Source: an uncultured Eubacteriales bacterium (lineage in GTDB: Bacteria > Bacillota > Clostridia > Christensenellales > UBA1242). Taken from it: 7,006 nucleotides of DNA. The notes under the pieces are model-generated. The model did not search any database. It saw only the letters and a program-made list of their open reading frames with translations, and had not been told where the DNA came from. Made by a program: the position numbers and the translations under genes. The stretch lies in NCBI GenBank assembly GCA_948695535.1, contig CAPRTS010000012.1, forward strand, positions 1-7,006, read 5' to 3'. Shown piece by piece: positions 1-6,384 of this stretch; the stretch's first letter is position 1; each line of letters starts with the position of its first letter.

Positions 1-1075
1 TTTGCCAAGCTTTTTCAACAATTTTTTGGTTCTTACCTTCTAACATGATGCGCAATAATGGTTCGGTACCGCTTTTGCGGATAACTTGACGAACATTTTT
101 CGGTAGTGTTATTTGGGCAAGAATAGTCTCGAAATCAGCAGGTAAGTCGGCAATTTTGACGTTTCGGTTGAATTGATAGTAGGGCTTATAACCACGTAAA
201 ATTTTCAGCAGTCCGTCCGTGCCAATTGTCTGGTAGGCGTTTGCCATTAGAATAATTGCGTCCAAGGCGTCCGAAGAAGCAATTTCGGTACTAAAATAAT
301 AGTGACCACTCTTTTCGGCACCGAAAGGAATGTGCTGGGCTCGCATGGTGGCAATAACATTATGCCCGCCAACTTTGGAACGGACAATTTCGCAACTTTT
401 TCCCAAACCGCTGTTGACTGTTTCGTCAACAACAATGCGTGGCAAATGCAAAAGGTTAGCAATAATATAGGCAACTTCTTCGCTAGCTAGCACACGGTCG
501 TGCAGGTACATTAAAAAGCGATCGGCGTCGCCGTCGACGGCAAAACCAACCGGTTGGTTATTTGCTTGGCAATATTTGGCGATATTTTCGGGGCGTGTGG
601 CCCCGCAATCTTTATTAATTTCACCATTGGTGTTAATAATATTGGTAAAGCCTAGTGTTTTCAGTTTGTGACCTAAACCGCCGTTAGCACAGTCAATGAC
701 GATGTCGCGGGGTAGTTGTTCCCACTTTTGGTAAACTGGGGTTGGTTTTAAATCCGCTGTGCTTTGTTCTTGGTGGTGTAAATAAATCTTAAAGCCACAA
801 TATTCACACGGGTTATGCGATGCGGTAATCATAATGGCTAACCCCGGTTGCGCGGCAATTTCCGGGGTAGTGGTAATACCTAAGTTATTAACTTTACCGG
901 AAAAGTTCTTGATAAATTCGTTCATCAATTTGTCACTGCCTTTACGACCGTCGCGACCAATGGTCAATTCAGTCCAGCCCATTTGGCTGAGTTTAGTGGC
1001 CAATTCAGTGGCAATATGATTCTTTAATAAGTTAGTAGTTAAGTCACGAATACCAGAAGTACCAAATTTTAGCAT
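1..1075 (-). CDS. Phosphohexomutase (phosphoglucomutase/phosphomannomutase family), C-terminus cut by window edge
   Basis: This alpha-D-phosphohexomutase interconverts hexose-6-phosphate and hexose-1-phosphate through a phosphoserine intermediate in the cytosol. The reading frame is open for 358 residues from ATG at 1075 to the window edge. Visible motifs are N-terminal FGTSGIR (4-10), catalytic TASHNP with Ser86, metal loop DGDADR (181-186), sugar loop GAEKSGH (252-258) and phosphate loop SGTEP (335-339). In family members only about 10-20 residues follow this point, so the protein would be about 370 residues against a usual 440-460; the middle is compacted. The GAEKSGHYYF loop looks more like PMM/PGM than GlmM (usually GEQSGH). 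The neighbouring galU and pgi make glucose-6-P to glucose-1-P the likely reaction, by inference. The start abuts the galU stop (TAAATG) and has AAAGGAG upstream. ManB or GlmM activity is not excluded. Confidence 0.92.
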   Translation of the reverse strand, partial: MLKFGTSGIRDLTTNLLKNHIATELATKLSQMGWTELTIGRDGRKGSDKLMNEFIKNFSGKVNNLGITTTPEIAAQPGLAIMITASHNPCEYCGFKIYLHHQEQSTADLKPTPVYQKWEQLPRDIVIDCANGGLGHKLKTLGFTNIINTNGEINKDCGATRPENIAKYCQANNQPVGFAVDGDADRFLMYLHDRVLASEEVAYIIANLLHLPRIVVDETVNSGLGKSCEIVRSKVGGHNVIATMRAQHIPFGAEKSGHYYFSTEIASSDALDAIILMANAYQTIGTDGLLKILRGYKPYYQFNRNVKIADLPADFETILAQITLPKNVRQVIRKSGTEPLLRIMLEGKNQKIVEKAWQ

Positions 1076-1837
1076 TTATAAAATCTCCTTTAACCAAGTT
1101 TTGAAATCAGGCAGTTCTTGCAAAGCGACATAGGCGTTAGCTTTAGCAAAACCCAATGGACTGCCAAGGTCAAAACGCTTACCCGTCAGTTCAACATGAC
1201 GTAATTTAGACAACTTGTTAATTGCATCAACTATACATATTTCACCTTCGCCATTATTATGTTCTTTGATAAAGTCCAAAACTTCCGGAACTAAAACATA
1301 AGTACCTAAGGAAGCAAAGTTAGAAGGTGGGTTAGTTTTCGGTTTTTCGATTATCCCTTTAATTTCGTTACCCTTTTTCGGGATAATGATGCCGTATTTA
1401 TGAGCGTCAGCCAAAGGAATGCGGTAGGAAGACAAGACCGTAGTTTGGTGTTTATTAAAGTCGTTAATCAGTACTTGATAAGGGTTTTGGTCGAGCATCA
1501 ATTCGTCTGGAAAAATTAATAAAAATGGTTCATGGTTGATAAAGTCCTTGGCGATCATAGTGGCTGGACCGGTGCCTTCCATCTTAGTTTGTTTACCGTA
1601 CGATATTTTTACGTCAGGGAACAAGCCATTGAAGTGGTTAATGATACATTCTTTACTATCACTGATAACAATAAAAATTTCCTTAATCCCGGTTTCAACA
1701 ACTTGTTCAATTATCTTTTGTAATAAAGGAGTAGTTAACACCGGTAACATTTCTTTAGGTTGTGACTTAGTGTAGGGCATCATGCGCGTGCCACGCCCGC
1801 CACAAAGAATAACTGCTTTTTTAATTGTTTTTTTCAT
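1076..1837 (-). CDS. galU: UTP--glucose-1-phosphate uridylyltransferase (GalU type)
   Basis: This enzyme makes UDP-glucose and pyrophosphate from glucose-1-phosphate and UTP in the cytosol. UDP-glucose feeds glycolipid, wall-polymer or glycogen-like synthesis. It has a single nucleotidyltransferase Rossmann-like domain. The N-terminal signature GGRGTRMMPYTKSQPKEMLP spans 13-32 and carries the nucleotide-binding loop with its Lys. EGTGPA (87-92) and FPDE (109-112) hold the nucleotide- and metal-binding segment. EKPK (164-167), ASLGTYVL (175-182) and GKRFDLG (219-225) match GalU rather than RmlA or GlgC. At 253 residues it is somewhat shorter than the usual 280-300. The ATG at 1837 overlaps the pgi 3' end by 17 nt and has a GAGGA site 9 nt upstream. 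The next gene starts immediately after its TAA. Another sugar-1-phosphate nucleotidyltransferase specificity is possible but less likely given the flanking genes. Confidence 0.9.
   Translation of the reverse strand: MKKTIKKAVILCGGRGTRMMPYTKSQPKEMLPVLTTPLLQKIIEQVVETGIKEIFIVISDSKECIINHFNGLFPDVKISYGKQTKMEGTGPATMIAKDFINHEPFLLIFPDELMLDQNPYQVLINDFNKHQTTVLSSYRIPLADAHKYGIIIPKKGNEIKGIIEKPKTNPPSNFASLGTYVLVPEVLDFIKEHNNGEGEICIVDAINKLSKLRHVELTGKRFDLGSPLGFAKANAYVALQELPDFKTWLKEIL
1085..1091 (-). promoter_or_regulatory. Ribosome binding site of the phosphohexomutase gene
   Basis: AAAGGAG on the minus strand lies inside the last galU codons, 9 nt before the ATG at 1075. It fixes the mutase start and shows that a gene inside the operon uses a Shine-Dalgarno site. 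Confidence 0.8.
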
Positions 1838-2837
1838 TTAACAAATTCCTCATCTCTTTTTTATAAGTTTCCACGCCAGGTTGGTTAAAGGCGTTTACGC
1901 CTAAGTGATTACAATATAACACGCAGGCTTCTAAAAACAAATTGAATAATCTACCTAAATCATAGGCAGTACGTTCTAAATCAAATTTAATTACGGGTAC
2001 ACCCGCGGCTTGGTGAGCCTTGGCTACGGCAGTTACGCAAATTTGGTTCATTTTATCCAATTGGTTTCCCGGATCTTTAATGTTGATAATGGTTTCGCAA
2101 ATAATCGGTGTACCTTGTTGGATAAATTGTCCCATAGAGTGTAAATCACGACTGTAAACTAATACCGACGTCCACATACCTTTGTGATCTTTACCTTCGC
2201 TTTCCCCAAATAATTGTTGATACCAATCGGCAAATTGTTGTGCGGCAGCCATGGATACAGCCATAACTTCGACCCGCTTGCCGTCTTGGTAGGCGGCGTA
2301 TCGCGCCTCGGCGTATTGCTTGATTAAGTGCTGTTCTTGGCTTTTATTAAAATTGGCACCCTTTAACAAAGCATCGGTGTCGATGCCCGCTACGGCCATA
2401 GGAAATAAGCCAACTATGGTGAGTACTGAATAACGACCGCCCACGTCAGGGTGGAGAATAGTCTCAATTTGGTGTTGTTCAGCGTAGGTGCGTAATTTAC
2501 CTTCCGCACCGGTTATGGCTATCATGTGGCGCGTAAAGTCTTTACCGTACTTAGCACGGAATTTGGCTTCCATGTATTGTAAGGCCGCGACTACTTCAAA
2601 GGTTTGTCCCGATTTGGAGATAATGCATAATTTAATGCGTTGATCTTGGTATTGTGCCCATAAGCGGTCCATGTCGTTGGCTTCGTAACCGTGACCAATA
2701 AAGACCACGGGAAAGTCGGTAGGGAGTAATTCAATCGCCGCTTTGCTACCGGCGTAACTGCCACCAATGCCGATGACAAACATCACATCGTAATCACGAC
2801 GAATGGCGGCAACCATTGCTTTTATCTTTGGTTCCAT
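1821..2837 (-). CDS. pgi: Glucose-6-phosphate isomerase, N-terminally short
   Basis: Pgi interconverts glucose-6-phosphate and fructose-6-phosphate in the cytosol. Two SIS folds are present, with GIGGSY (23-28), SKSGQT (74-79), DVGGRYS (131-137), GESEGK with catalytic Glu212 (211-216), DLHS with His233, and the C-terminal signature ending GVETYK with Lys326. All residues known to be needed for catalysis in the family are therefore visible. GIGGSY sits near residue 23, against about 80 in the Bacillus enzyme, so some 55-60 N-terminal residues are absent. Loops before FIGHG and after INIKDPG are also shorter. The shortness is real in this sequence: an in-frame TAG lies four codons before the ATG, and mcsB ends just upstream. 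No convincing Shine-Dalgarno is seen. TACCAT 6 nt before the ATG could be a weak -10, but coupling to mcsB across the 15-bp gap is more likely. Confidence 0.93.
   Translation of the reverse strand: MEPKIKAMVAAIRRDYDVMFVIGIGGSYAGSKAAIELLPTDFPVVFIGHGYEANDMDRLWAQYQDQRIKLCIISKSGQTFEVVAALQYMEAKFRAKYGKDFTRHMIAITGAEGKLRTYAEQHQIETILHPDVGGRYSVLTIVGLFPMAVAGIDTDALLKGANFNKSQEQHLIKQYAEARYAAYQDGKRVEVMAVSMAAAQQFADWYQQLFGESEGKDHKGMWTSVLVYSRDLHSMGQFIQQGTPIICETIINIKDPGNQLDKMNQICVTAVAKAHQAAGVPVIKFDLERTAYDLGRLFNLFLEACVLYCNHLGVNAFNQPGVETYKKEMRNLLNEKNN
1847..1851 (-). promoter_or_regulatory. Ribosome binding site of galU
   Basis: GAGGA on the minus strand lies 9 nt before the galU ATG, within the last pgi codons. 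It supports the start at 1837 and translation from a polycistronic message. Confidence 0.7.
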
Positions 2838-2852
2838 AGTAATATGGTACTA

Positions 2853-3839
2853 CTATTTAATACGAAACAAAAGCAATTTTTCGCGGATGCTGGCTGCTCG
2901 CAGGCGGTCGCGGGTAATTTGGTTGGCGTTTTTTAATTTGCTGTTTGTGGTCAAAGTTGCGGGTTTAGTAACAAAAAATAAATCGTCAATAACGCGGTTG
3001 TTTTTGAAAGCCAGGATTTTTAAGGTTACGCCTAATTTAATCCAAACTAATTGTTCTACGGCTTCTTGACTGGTCAGTAGATGCGCGTTAGTTAATATCC
3101 CCCATGCTCGCATGACGCGGTCAATAATTTGGTCGGGTGATTTTTGCCATAGTTCACGTTCTAAATTTAATTCAATGGCTGCCAACTCGTTAATTTTACT
3201 GATAACCATTTGCAGGATTTCTTGGTCGGTCATGGCAATGCAATTTTGGTTCGATATTTGGTAGATACAGCCACTGGTGTCACTGTTTTCACCATAGACT
3301 CCGCGGATAGTAAGTTTACTGTTATCCAGTTCGTTAAAAATTGTCGCTATTTTTTTGGTTAAGGTTAGAGCGGGTAAGTAAATCATCACACTGGCTCGCA
3401 TACCACTGCCAAGATTAGTCGGACATTTTGTTAAGTAACCCAGGTGCGGATCGCGGGCAACGGTAAAATCTTGTTCTAAACAATCAGCAATGACTTTGGC
3501 TACGTGATAAGTTTCTAACAAATTAAATCGGTTAGTGATGGCTTGAATGCGAATATGGTCTTCTTCACCTAACATAATACTAATTTTATTATTTTTATGA
3601 ATAACTAAAATACCGTAAGCGATATTTTGTAAAAAGTCAGCACTGATTAAATGTTGTTCAAAAAGACTATCGCGTTCGGTTATATCTTCCAAATTAAAAA
3701 CCAATAAGTCGGGATTATAGGCAACAATACTGTCAGCAATGCTTTGAAAAAAATGGCGGTCTTTAATGTTAAAAGGTACGCCCGCGATATTACGAGCTAA
3801 ACGAATACGGGTGGTCATAATCAAATTATCGCAATTCAT
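2853..3839 (-). CDS. mcsB: Protein arginine kinase McsB
   Basis: McsB phosphorylates arginine side chains with ATP. In Bacillus the phospho-arginine marks proteins for ClpC-ClpP and inactivates CtsR. The phosphagen-kinase catalytic fold is visible: TTRIRLARN (9-17) and EEDHIRIQ (92-99) hold phosphate-contacting arginines. CPTNLGSGMRASV (139-151) is the family signature with Cys139, and RGVYGENS (179-186) carries a substrate-side glutamate. The C-terminal RDRLRAAS (310-317) matches the RDxxRAA pocket known to bind phospho-arginine allosterically, so both catalysis and feedback look intact. It has 328 residues against about 360, mostly from a short N-terminus and tail. The ATG at 3839 lies inside the mcsA 3' end (14-nt overlap) and has GGAG 10 nt upstream, indicating translational coupling. 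It ends in tandem TAG TAG, in the same frame as pgi. Confidence 0.96.
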   Translation of the reverse strand: MNCDNLIMTTRIRLARNIAGVPFNIKDRHFFQSIADSIVAYNPDLLVFNLEDITERDSLFEQHLISADFLQNIAYGILVIHKNNKISIMLGEEDHIRIQAITNRFNLLETYHVAKVIADCLEQDFTVARDPHLGYLTKCPTNLGSGMRASVMIYLPALTLTKKIATIFNELDNSKLTIRGVYGENSDTSGCIYQISNQNCIAMTDQEILQMVISKINELAAIELNLERELWQKSPDQIIDRVMRAWGILTNAHLLTSQEAVEQLVWIKLGVTLKILAFKNNRVIDDLFFVTKPATLTTNSKLKNANQITRDRLRAASIREKLLLFRIK

Positions 3840-4041
3840 CTAAGTAACGCTCCAATTCATTGTGAAAGGCTTGGTAACATTGCGAGCAGCCTAAAAATCC
3901 TGTGCGTAAAAATTCGTTGAAATCATAGCCGCAATTCCCGCATATCTTTGATTGTACTTTGGGCTGTTTAACAGCGGTAGCCATGGTCGCCAAAGTGGTC
4001 ATCGAATAAGTCTTTTTAATTGGTGTTTCGTCCCAAGCCAT
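3826..4041 (-). CDS. mcsA: Minimal McsA-like single zinc-finger protein, activator of McsB
   Basis: McsA is the zinc-finger partner that activates the arginine kinase McsB. This version has only about 71 residues from ATG at 4041. A polar 30-residue lead is followed by one Cys4 finger: CGNC (34-37) and CSQC (52-55) with FLRTGFLGCSQCYQAFHNEL, which matches the second finger of Bacillus McsA (FxxxGxxGCxxCYxxF). The first finger and the C-terminal UVR/coiled-coil half of the usual roughly 180-residue protein are absent; it stops with TAA after YLDELR, overlapping mcsB. A TTG at 4056 would add five residues, but it lies within the likely -10 element TATACT, so I prefer 4041. There is no Shine-Dalgarno. 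The assignment rests on the finger and on its position directly before mcsB. Whether it activates McsB is inferred. Confidence 0.82.
   Translation of the reverse strand: MAWDETPIKKTYSMTTLATMATAVKQPKVQSKICGNCGYDFNEFLRTGFLGCSQCYQAFHNELERYLDELR
3850..3853 (-). promoter_or_regulatory. Ribosome binding site of mcsB
   Basis: GGAG on the minus strand, within the last mcsA codons, lies 10 nt before the mcsB ATG at 3839. It supports that start despite the 14-nt overlap with mcsA. Confidence 0.6.
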
Positions 4042-4047
4042 AAAATA

Positions 4048-4077
4048 AGTATACAATATTTGGTAAAAATACTACAA
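4048..4077 (-). promoter_or_regulatory. Putative promoter of the mcsA-mcsB-pgi-galU-mutase operon
   Basis: On the minus strand TTGTAG (4077-4072) lies 18 nt from TATACT (4053-4048), a 5/6 match to the -10 consensus. The hexamer ends 6 nt before the mcsA ATG, so transcription would begin at or next to the start codon. It is superimposed on the clpC promoter elements of the opposite strand. The -35 match is weak (3/6). No CtsR heptad repeat or CIRCE element is seen. Confidence 0.5.
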
Positions 4078-4078
4078 T
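4050..4078 (+). promoter_or_regulatory. Putative clpC promoter
   Basis: TATACA (4050-4055, 4/6 to the -35 consensus) lies 17 nt from TACAAT (4073-4078, 5/6 to the -10 consensus). The -10 ends 8 nt before the clpC ATG, leaving at most a one- or two-base leader. There is no room for a Shine-Dalgarno site and none is present. Its -10 coincides with the -35 of the mcsA promoter and the reverse. Confidence 0.5.
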
Positions 4079-4086
4079 CAATATAT

Positions 4087-6384
4087 ATGAACGTATCGGA
4101 AAGCGTTGGTAAAATTTTAACGCTAGCCAATAATGCGGCAGGCGGTAATGGTAAAAAAGTCACTCCTATGCATTTGCTTTATGCTTGCAGTTTGGAAAAC
4201 AACAGTTTAGCGGCGGCGTACTTGAAAAGCGAAGGCATAACTGCGAAACAAATCGCAGCGACGCCACCATCATTTTTTGCGGATAAGTCTGTCCCTGAAA
4301 TTTTGGCTTTGGCAGAAGCCCAAAGTTTGCGTTTTGACCAACCAGCAATTGTCAGTGAGGCTTTGCTGTGCGTATTGTGTTCTAAATGTAAACAAACTAA
4401 GAGTACAATTGACAAAATTCATAATGGAGCAGCACAACGGATTGTGCACAAAATTTTGAACAAAGTTGGTTTAACAACTGAGGAACAAGACGGTAGCACG
4501 CAACGTATTAATGTCGTTAAGTGGGCAACTACCGACGAAAAAACGGCTCATAAGAATCCGGATTTTAATTACCATTACCAGGCGTCGACAACCGCAGTAC
4601 CCGAAACCCAGGCGCCGGTGGTACCCACCACGTCCAGTCGTCCTTTGCCCGCGACAGTCCTGGAATATGGTGTTGATTTAACTGACAAAGCACGGCAAGG
4701 TAAAATTGATAAGATTATCGGCCGTGATGACGAAACCAATCGCTTGATTGAAATCCTTGGGCGTAAGACTAAAAATAACCCCGTTTTAATTGGGGAAGCG
4801 GGCGTGGGCAAAAGTGCAATTATAGAAGGTTTGGCCAAACGAATTGTGGATAACCAAGTTCCGGAAAATTTGCAAAATAAAATTGTCTTTTCGTTGGACA
4901 TTGGCTTGTTGATCGGTGGGGCAAAATACCGCGGTGAATTGGAAGGCCGTTTAAACCAAGTACTTAATGAACTAAAAGAACGTGATGACGTCATCTTGTT
5001 CATTGATGAAATTCATAATATTGTAACCAGTGGCAACAAAGAAGGTGAAATGAGCGTGGGTGAAATTTTAAAGCCCAGTTTGGCACGTGGCACCTTGCGT
5101 TGCGTGGGGGCAACCACGATTGACGAATACCGCCAATATATTGAAAAAGACCCAGCCTTGGAACGGCGTTTCGCCCCCATTATGGTTTATGCACCAACCC
5201 CGGAACAAACGGTTACCATTTTAGAAGGCTTAGTGCCCAGTTTTGAGAATTATCACAAAGTTCAAATTAACCAATCAGCTATTACCGCGGCGGTATTGTT
5301 ATCGAATCGTTACATTTTCGATCGCAATTTACCTGATAAGGCTATTGACGTGTTGGACGAGGCTTGTGCTAAGGCTAAGGTCAAAGCCAACAGTGGCCTG
5401 GTGACCATTACGCGAGAAAACATTGCGGGGGTAGTGGCCGATATTACGAAAATTCCCTTGTCAAAAATTAACGCCAAGGACAAAGAAAACTTAATGAACT
5501 TAGAAAAAGACTTACAACGGGTAATTATTGGTCAAGATAAAGCCATCAGTGCCATTGCTAAGGCTATTCGCCGTAACCGTAGTGGTATAATTGATGCTAA
5601 TCGCCCGATTGGCTCGTTCTTTTTCTTGGGTCGAACTGGGGTTGGTAAGACCGAAGTTTGTAAGCAACTGTCGCAAATGTTATATGATACCGAAAAAGCC
5701 TTTATTAAGTTAGACATGAGTGAATTCAGCGAAGCCCATAGTGTCAGCAAAATGGTTGGGGCACCACCGGGATACGTTGGTTATGACGACGGTTCGAATT
5801 TATGCGATCGCGTTAAACATAATCCGTACTGTTTGGTGTTGTTTGATGAAATTGAAAAAGCTCACAGCGATATTTATAACTTAATGTTACAGATTTTAGA
5901 CGAAGGCCGTTTAACCAATTCGCACGGTAAAGTGGTATCGTTTAAGAACGCAATTATTGTTATGACTTCTAATGTTGGCGTCAGTGACATTCCGGTAGGT
6001 AAGGATTTAACTCCGGAACAGGAAGAAACAATTATCATGCAAGGATTGCGTAAAAAGTTTAGTCCTGAATTTATCAATCGCATTGATAATATTGTTGTGT
6101 TTAATACTTTAACGCCTGACGATATCAAGAAAATTGTCCGTCTGCAAATGCAAAAATTGGGTAAACGTTTGGCGGCGGTTAATGTGGATTTAGCGTACAG
6201 TGATGCCGTGGTGGATTATATCACCAAGTCTGGTTACCAAAAAGAATACGGAGTACGTCCGTTACGCCGCTTTATCCAAGCACAAATTGAAGATAAGATT
6301 TCGGAACTGATTATTACCAATAATGTCCACTACGTAGCCGTAGATGTAGTGAACAACACAATTGTTGTTCAATCTAATCGCTGA
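4087..6384 (+). CDS. clpC: AAA+ unfoldase ClpC, lacking the middle (M) domain
   Basis: ClpC is a Hsp100 hexamer that unfolds substrates and, in Bacillus, feeds them to ClpP; its N-domain binds phospho-arginine tags made by McsB. The protein has 765 residues. Two divergent Clp_N repeats cover about 1-125, followed by a Thr/Pro/Ala-rich linker (about 130-190). NBD1 has Walker A GEAGVGKS (236-243), pore loop KYRG and DEIH (307-310). NBD2 has Walker A GRTGVGKT (515-522), pore loop GYVG (562-565), DEIE (587-590), EFINRID and sensor-2 GVRPLRR. Between NBD1 and NBD2, residues 425-446 run straight through with no UVR coiled coil, so the M-domain of about 50 residues is missing. The ClpP-loop region reads PVGK (636-639) instead of [LIV]-G-[FL]. 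ATG at 4087 is chosen because upstream codons (from TTG 3952) lie inside mcsA and match nothing. It ends TGA TAG. ClpA or ClpE is less likely: the NBDs are ClpC-like and it lies beside mcsAB. Confidence 0.95.
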   Translation: MNVSESVGKILTLANNAAGGNGKKVTPMHLLYACSLENNSLAAAYLKSEGITAKQIAATPPSFFADKSVPEILALAEAQSLRFDQPAIVSEALLCVLCSKCKQTKSTIDKIHNGAAQRIVHKILNKVGLTTEEQDGSTQRINVVKWATTDEKTAHKNPDFNYHYQASTTAVPETQAPVVPTTSSRPLPATVLEYGVDLTDKARQGKIDKIIGRDDETNRLIEILGRKTKNNPVLIGEAGVGKSAIIEGLAKRIVDNQVPENLQNKIVFSLDIGLLIGGAKYRGELEGRLNQVLNELKERDDVILFIDEIHNIVTSGNKEGEMSVGEILKPSLARGTLRCVGATTIDEYRQYIEKDPALERRFAPIMVYAPTPEQTVTILEGLVPSFENYHKVQINQSAITAAVLLSNRYIFDRNLPDKAIDVLDEACAKAKVKANSGLVTITRENIAGVVADITKIPLSKINAKDKENLMNLEKDLQRVIIGQDKAISAIAKAIRRNRSGIIDANRPIGSFFFLGRTGVGKTEVCKQLSQMLYDTEKAFIKLDMSEFSEAHSVSKMVGAPPGYVGYDDGSNLCDRVKHNPYCLVLFDEIEKAHSDIYNLMLQILDEGRLTNSHGKVVSFKNAIIVMTSNVGVSDIPVGKDLTPEQEETIIMQGLRKKFSPEFINRIDNIVVFNTLTPDDIKKIVRLQMQKLGKRLAAVNVDLAYSDAVVDYITKSGYQKEYGVRPLRRFIQAQIEDKISELIITNNVHYVAVDVVNNTIVVQSNR
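6350..6371. repeat. Perfect 8-bp inverted repeat at the convergent clpC/orf88 junction
   Basis: TGAACAAC, a 6-nt spacer ACAATT, then GTTGTTCA. It sits in the last codons of clpC and covers the stop codon of the opposing small gene. It could form a hairpin in both transcripts and act as a weak bidirectional terminator. No run of T follows directly on either strand, so termination is unproven. Confidence 0.45.

Noticed and set aside
1821..2837. pgi as a pseudogene because of its short length
   Set aside because: All catalytic motifs are intact, the frame is clean, and the other genes of the window are shortened too.
4042..4056. mcsA start at TTG 4056
   Set aside because: The five added codons contain the TATACT -10 element and there is no ribosome binding site. 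ATG 4041 is better placed.
3952..4086. Longer clpC starting at TTG 3952
   Set aside because: The extra 45 residues lie antisense to mcsA, match nothing in ClpC N-termini, and would start upstream of the likely clpC promoter.
4040..4090. CtsR operator or CIRCE element between mcsA and clpC
   Set aside because: I searched by eye for the GGTCAAA heptad repeat and for TTAGCACTC/GAGTGCTAA; neither is present.
4575..5003. Minus-strand 142-residue open frame inside clpC
   Set aside because: It is antisense to the well-supported ClpC NBD1 coding region, with no ribosome site or recognisable domain.
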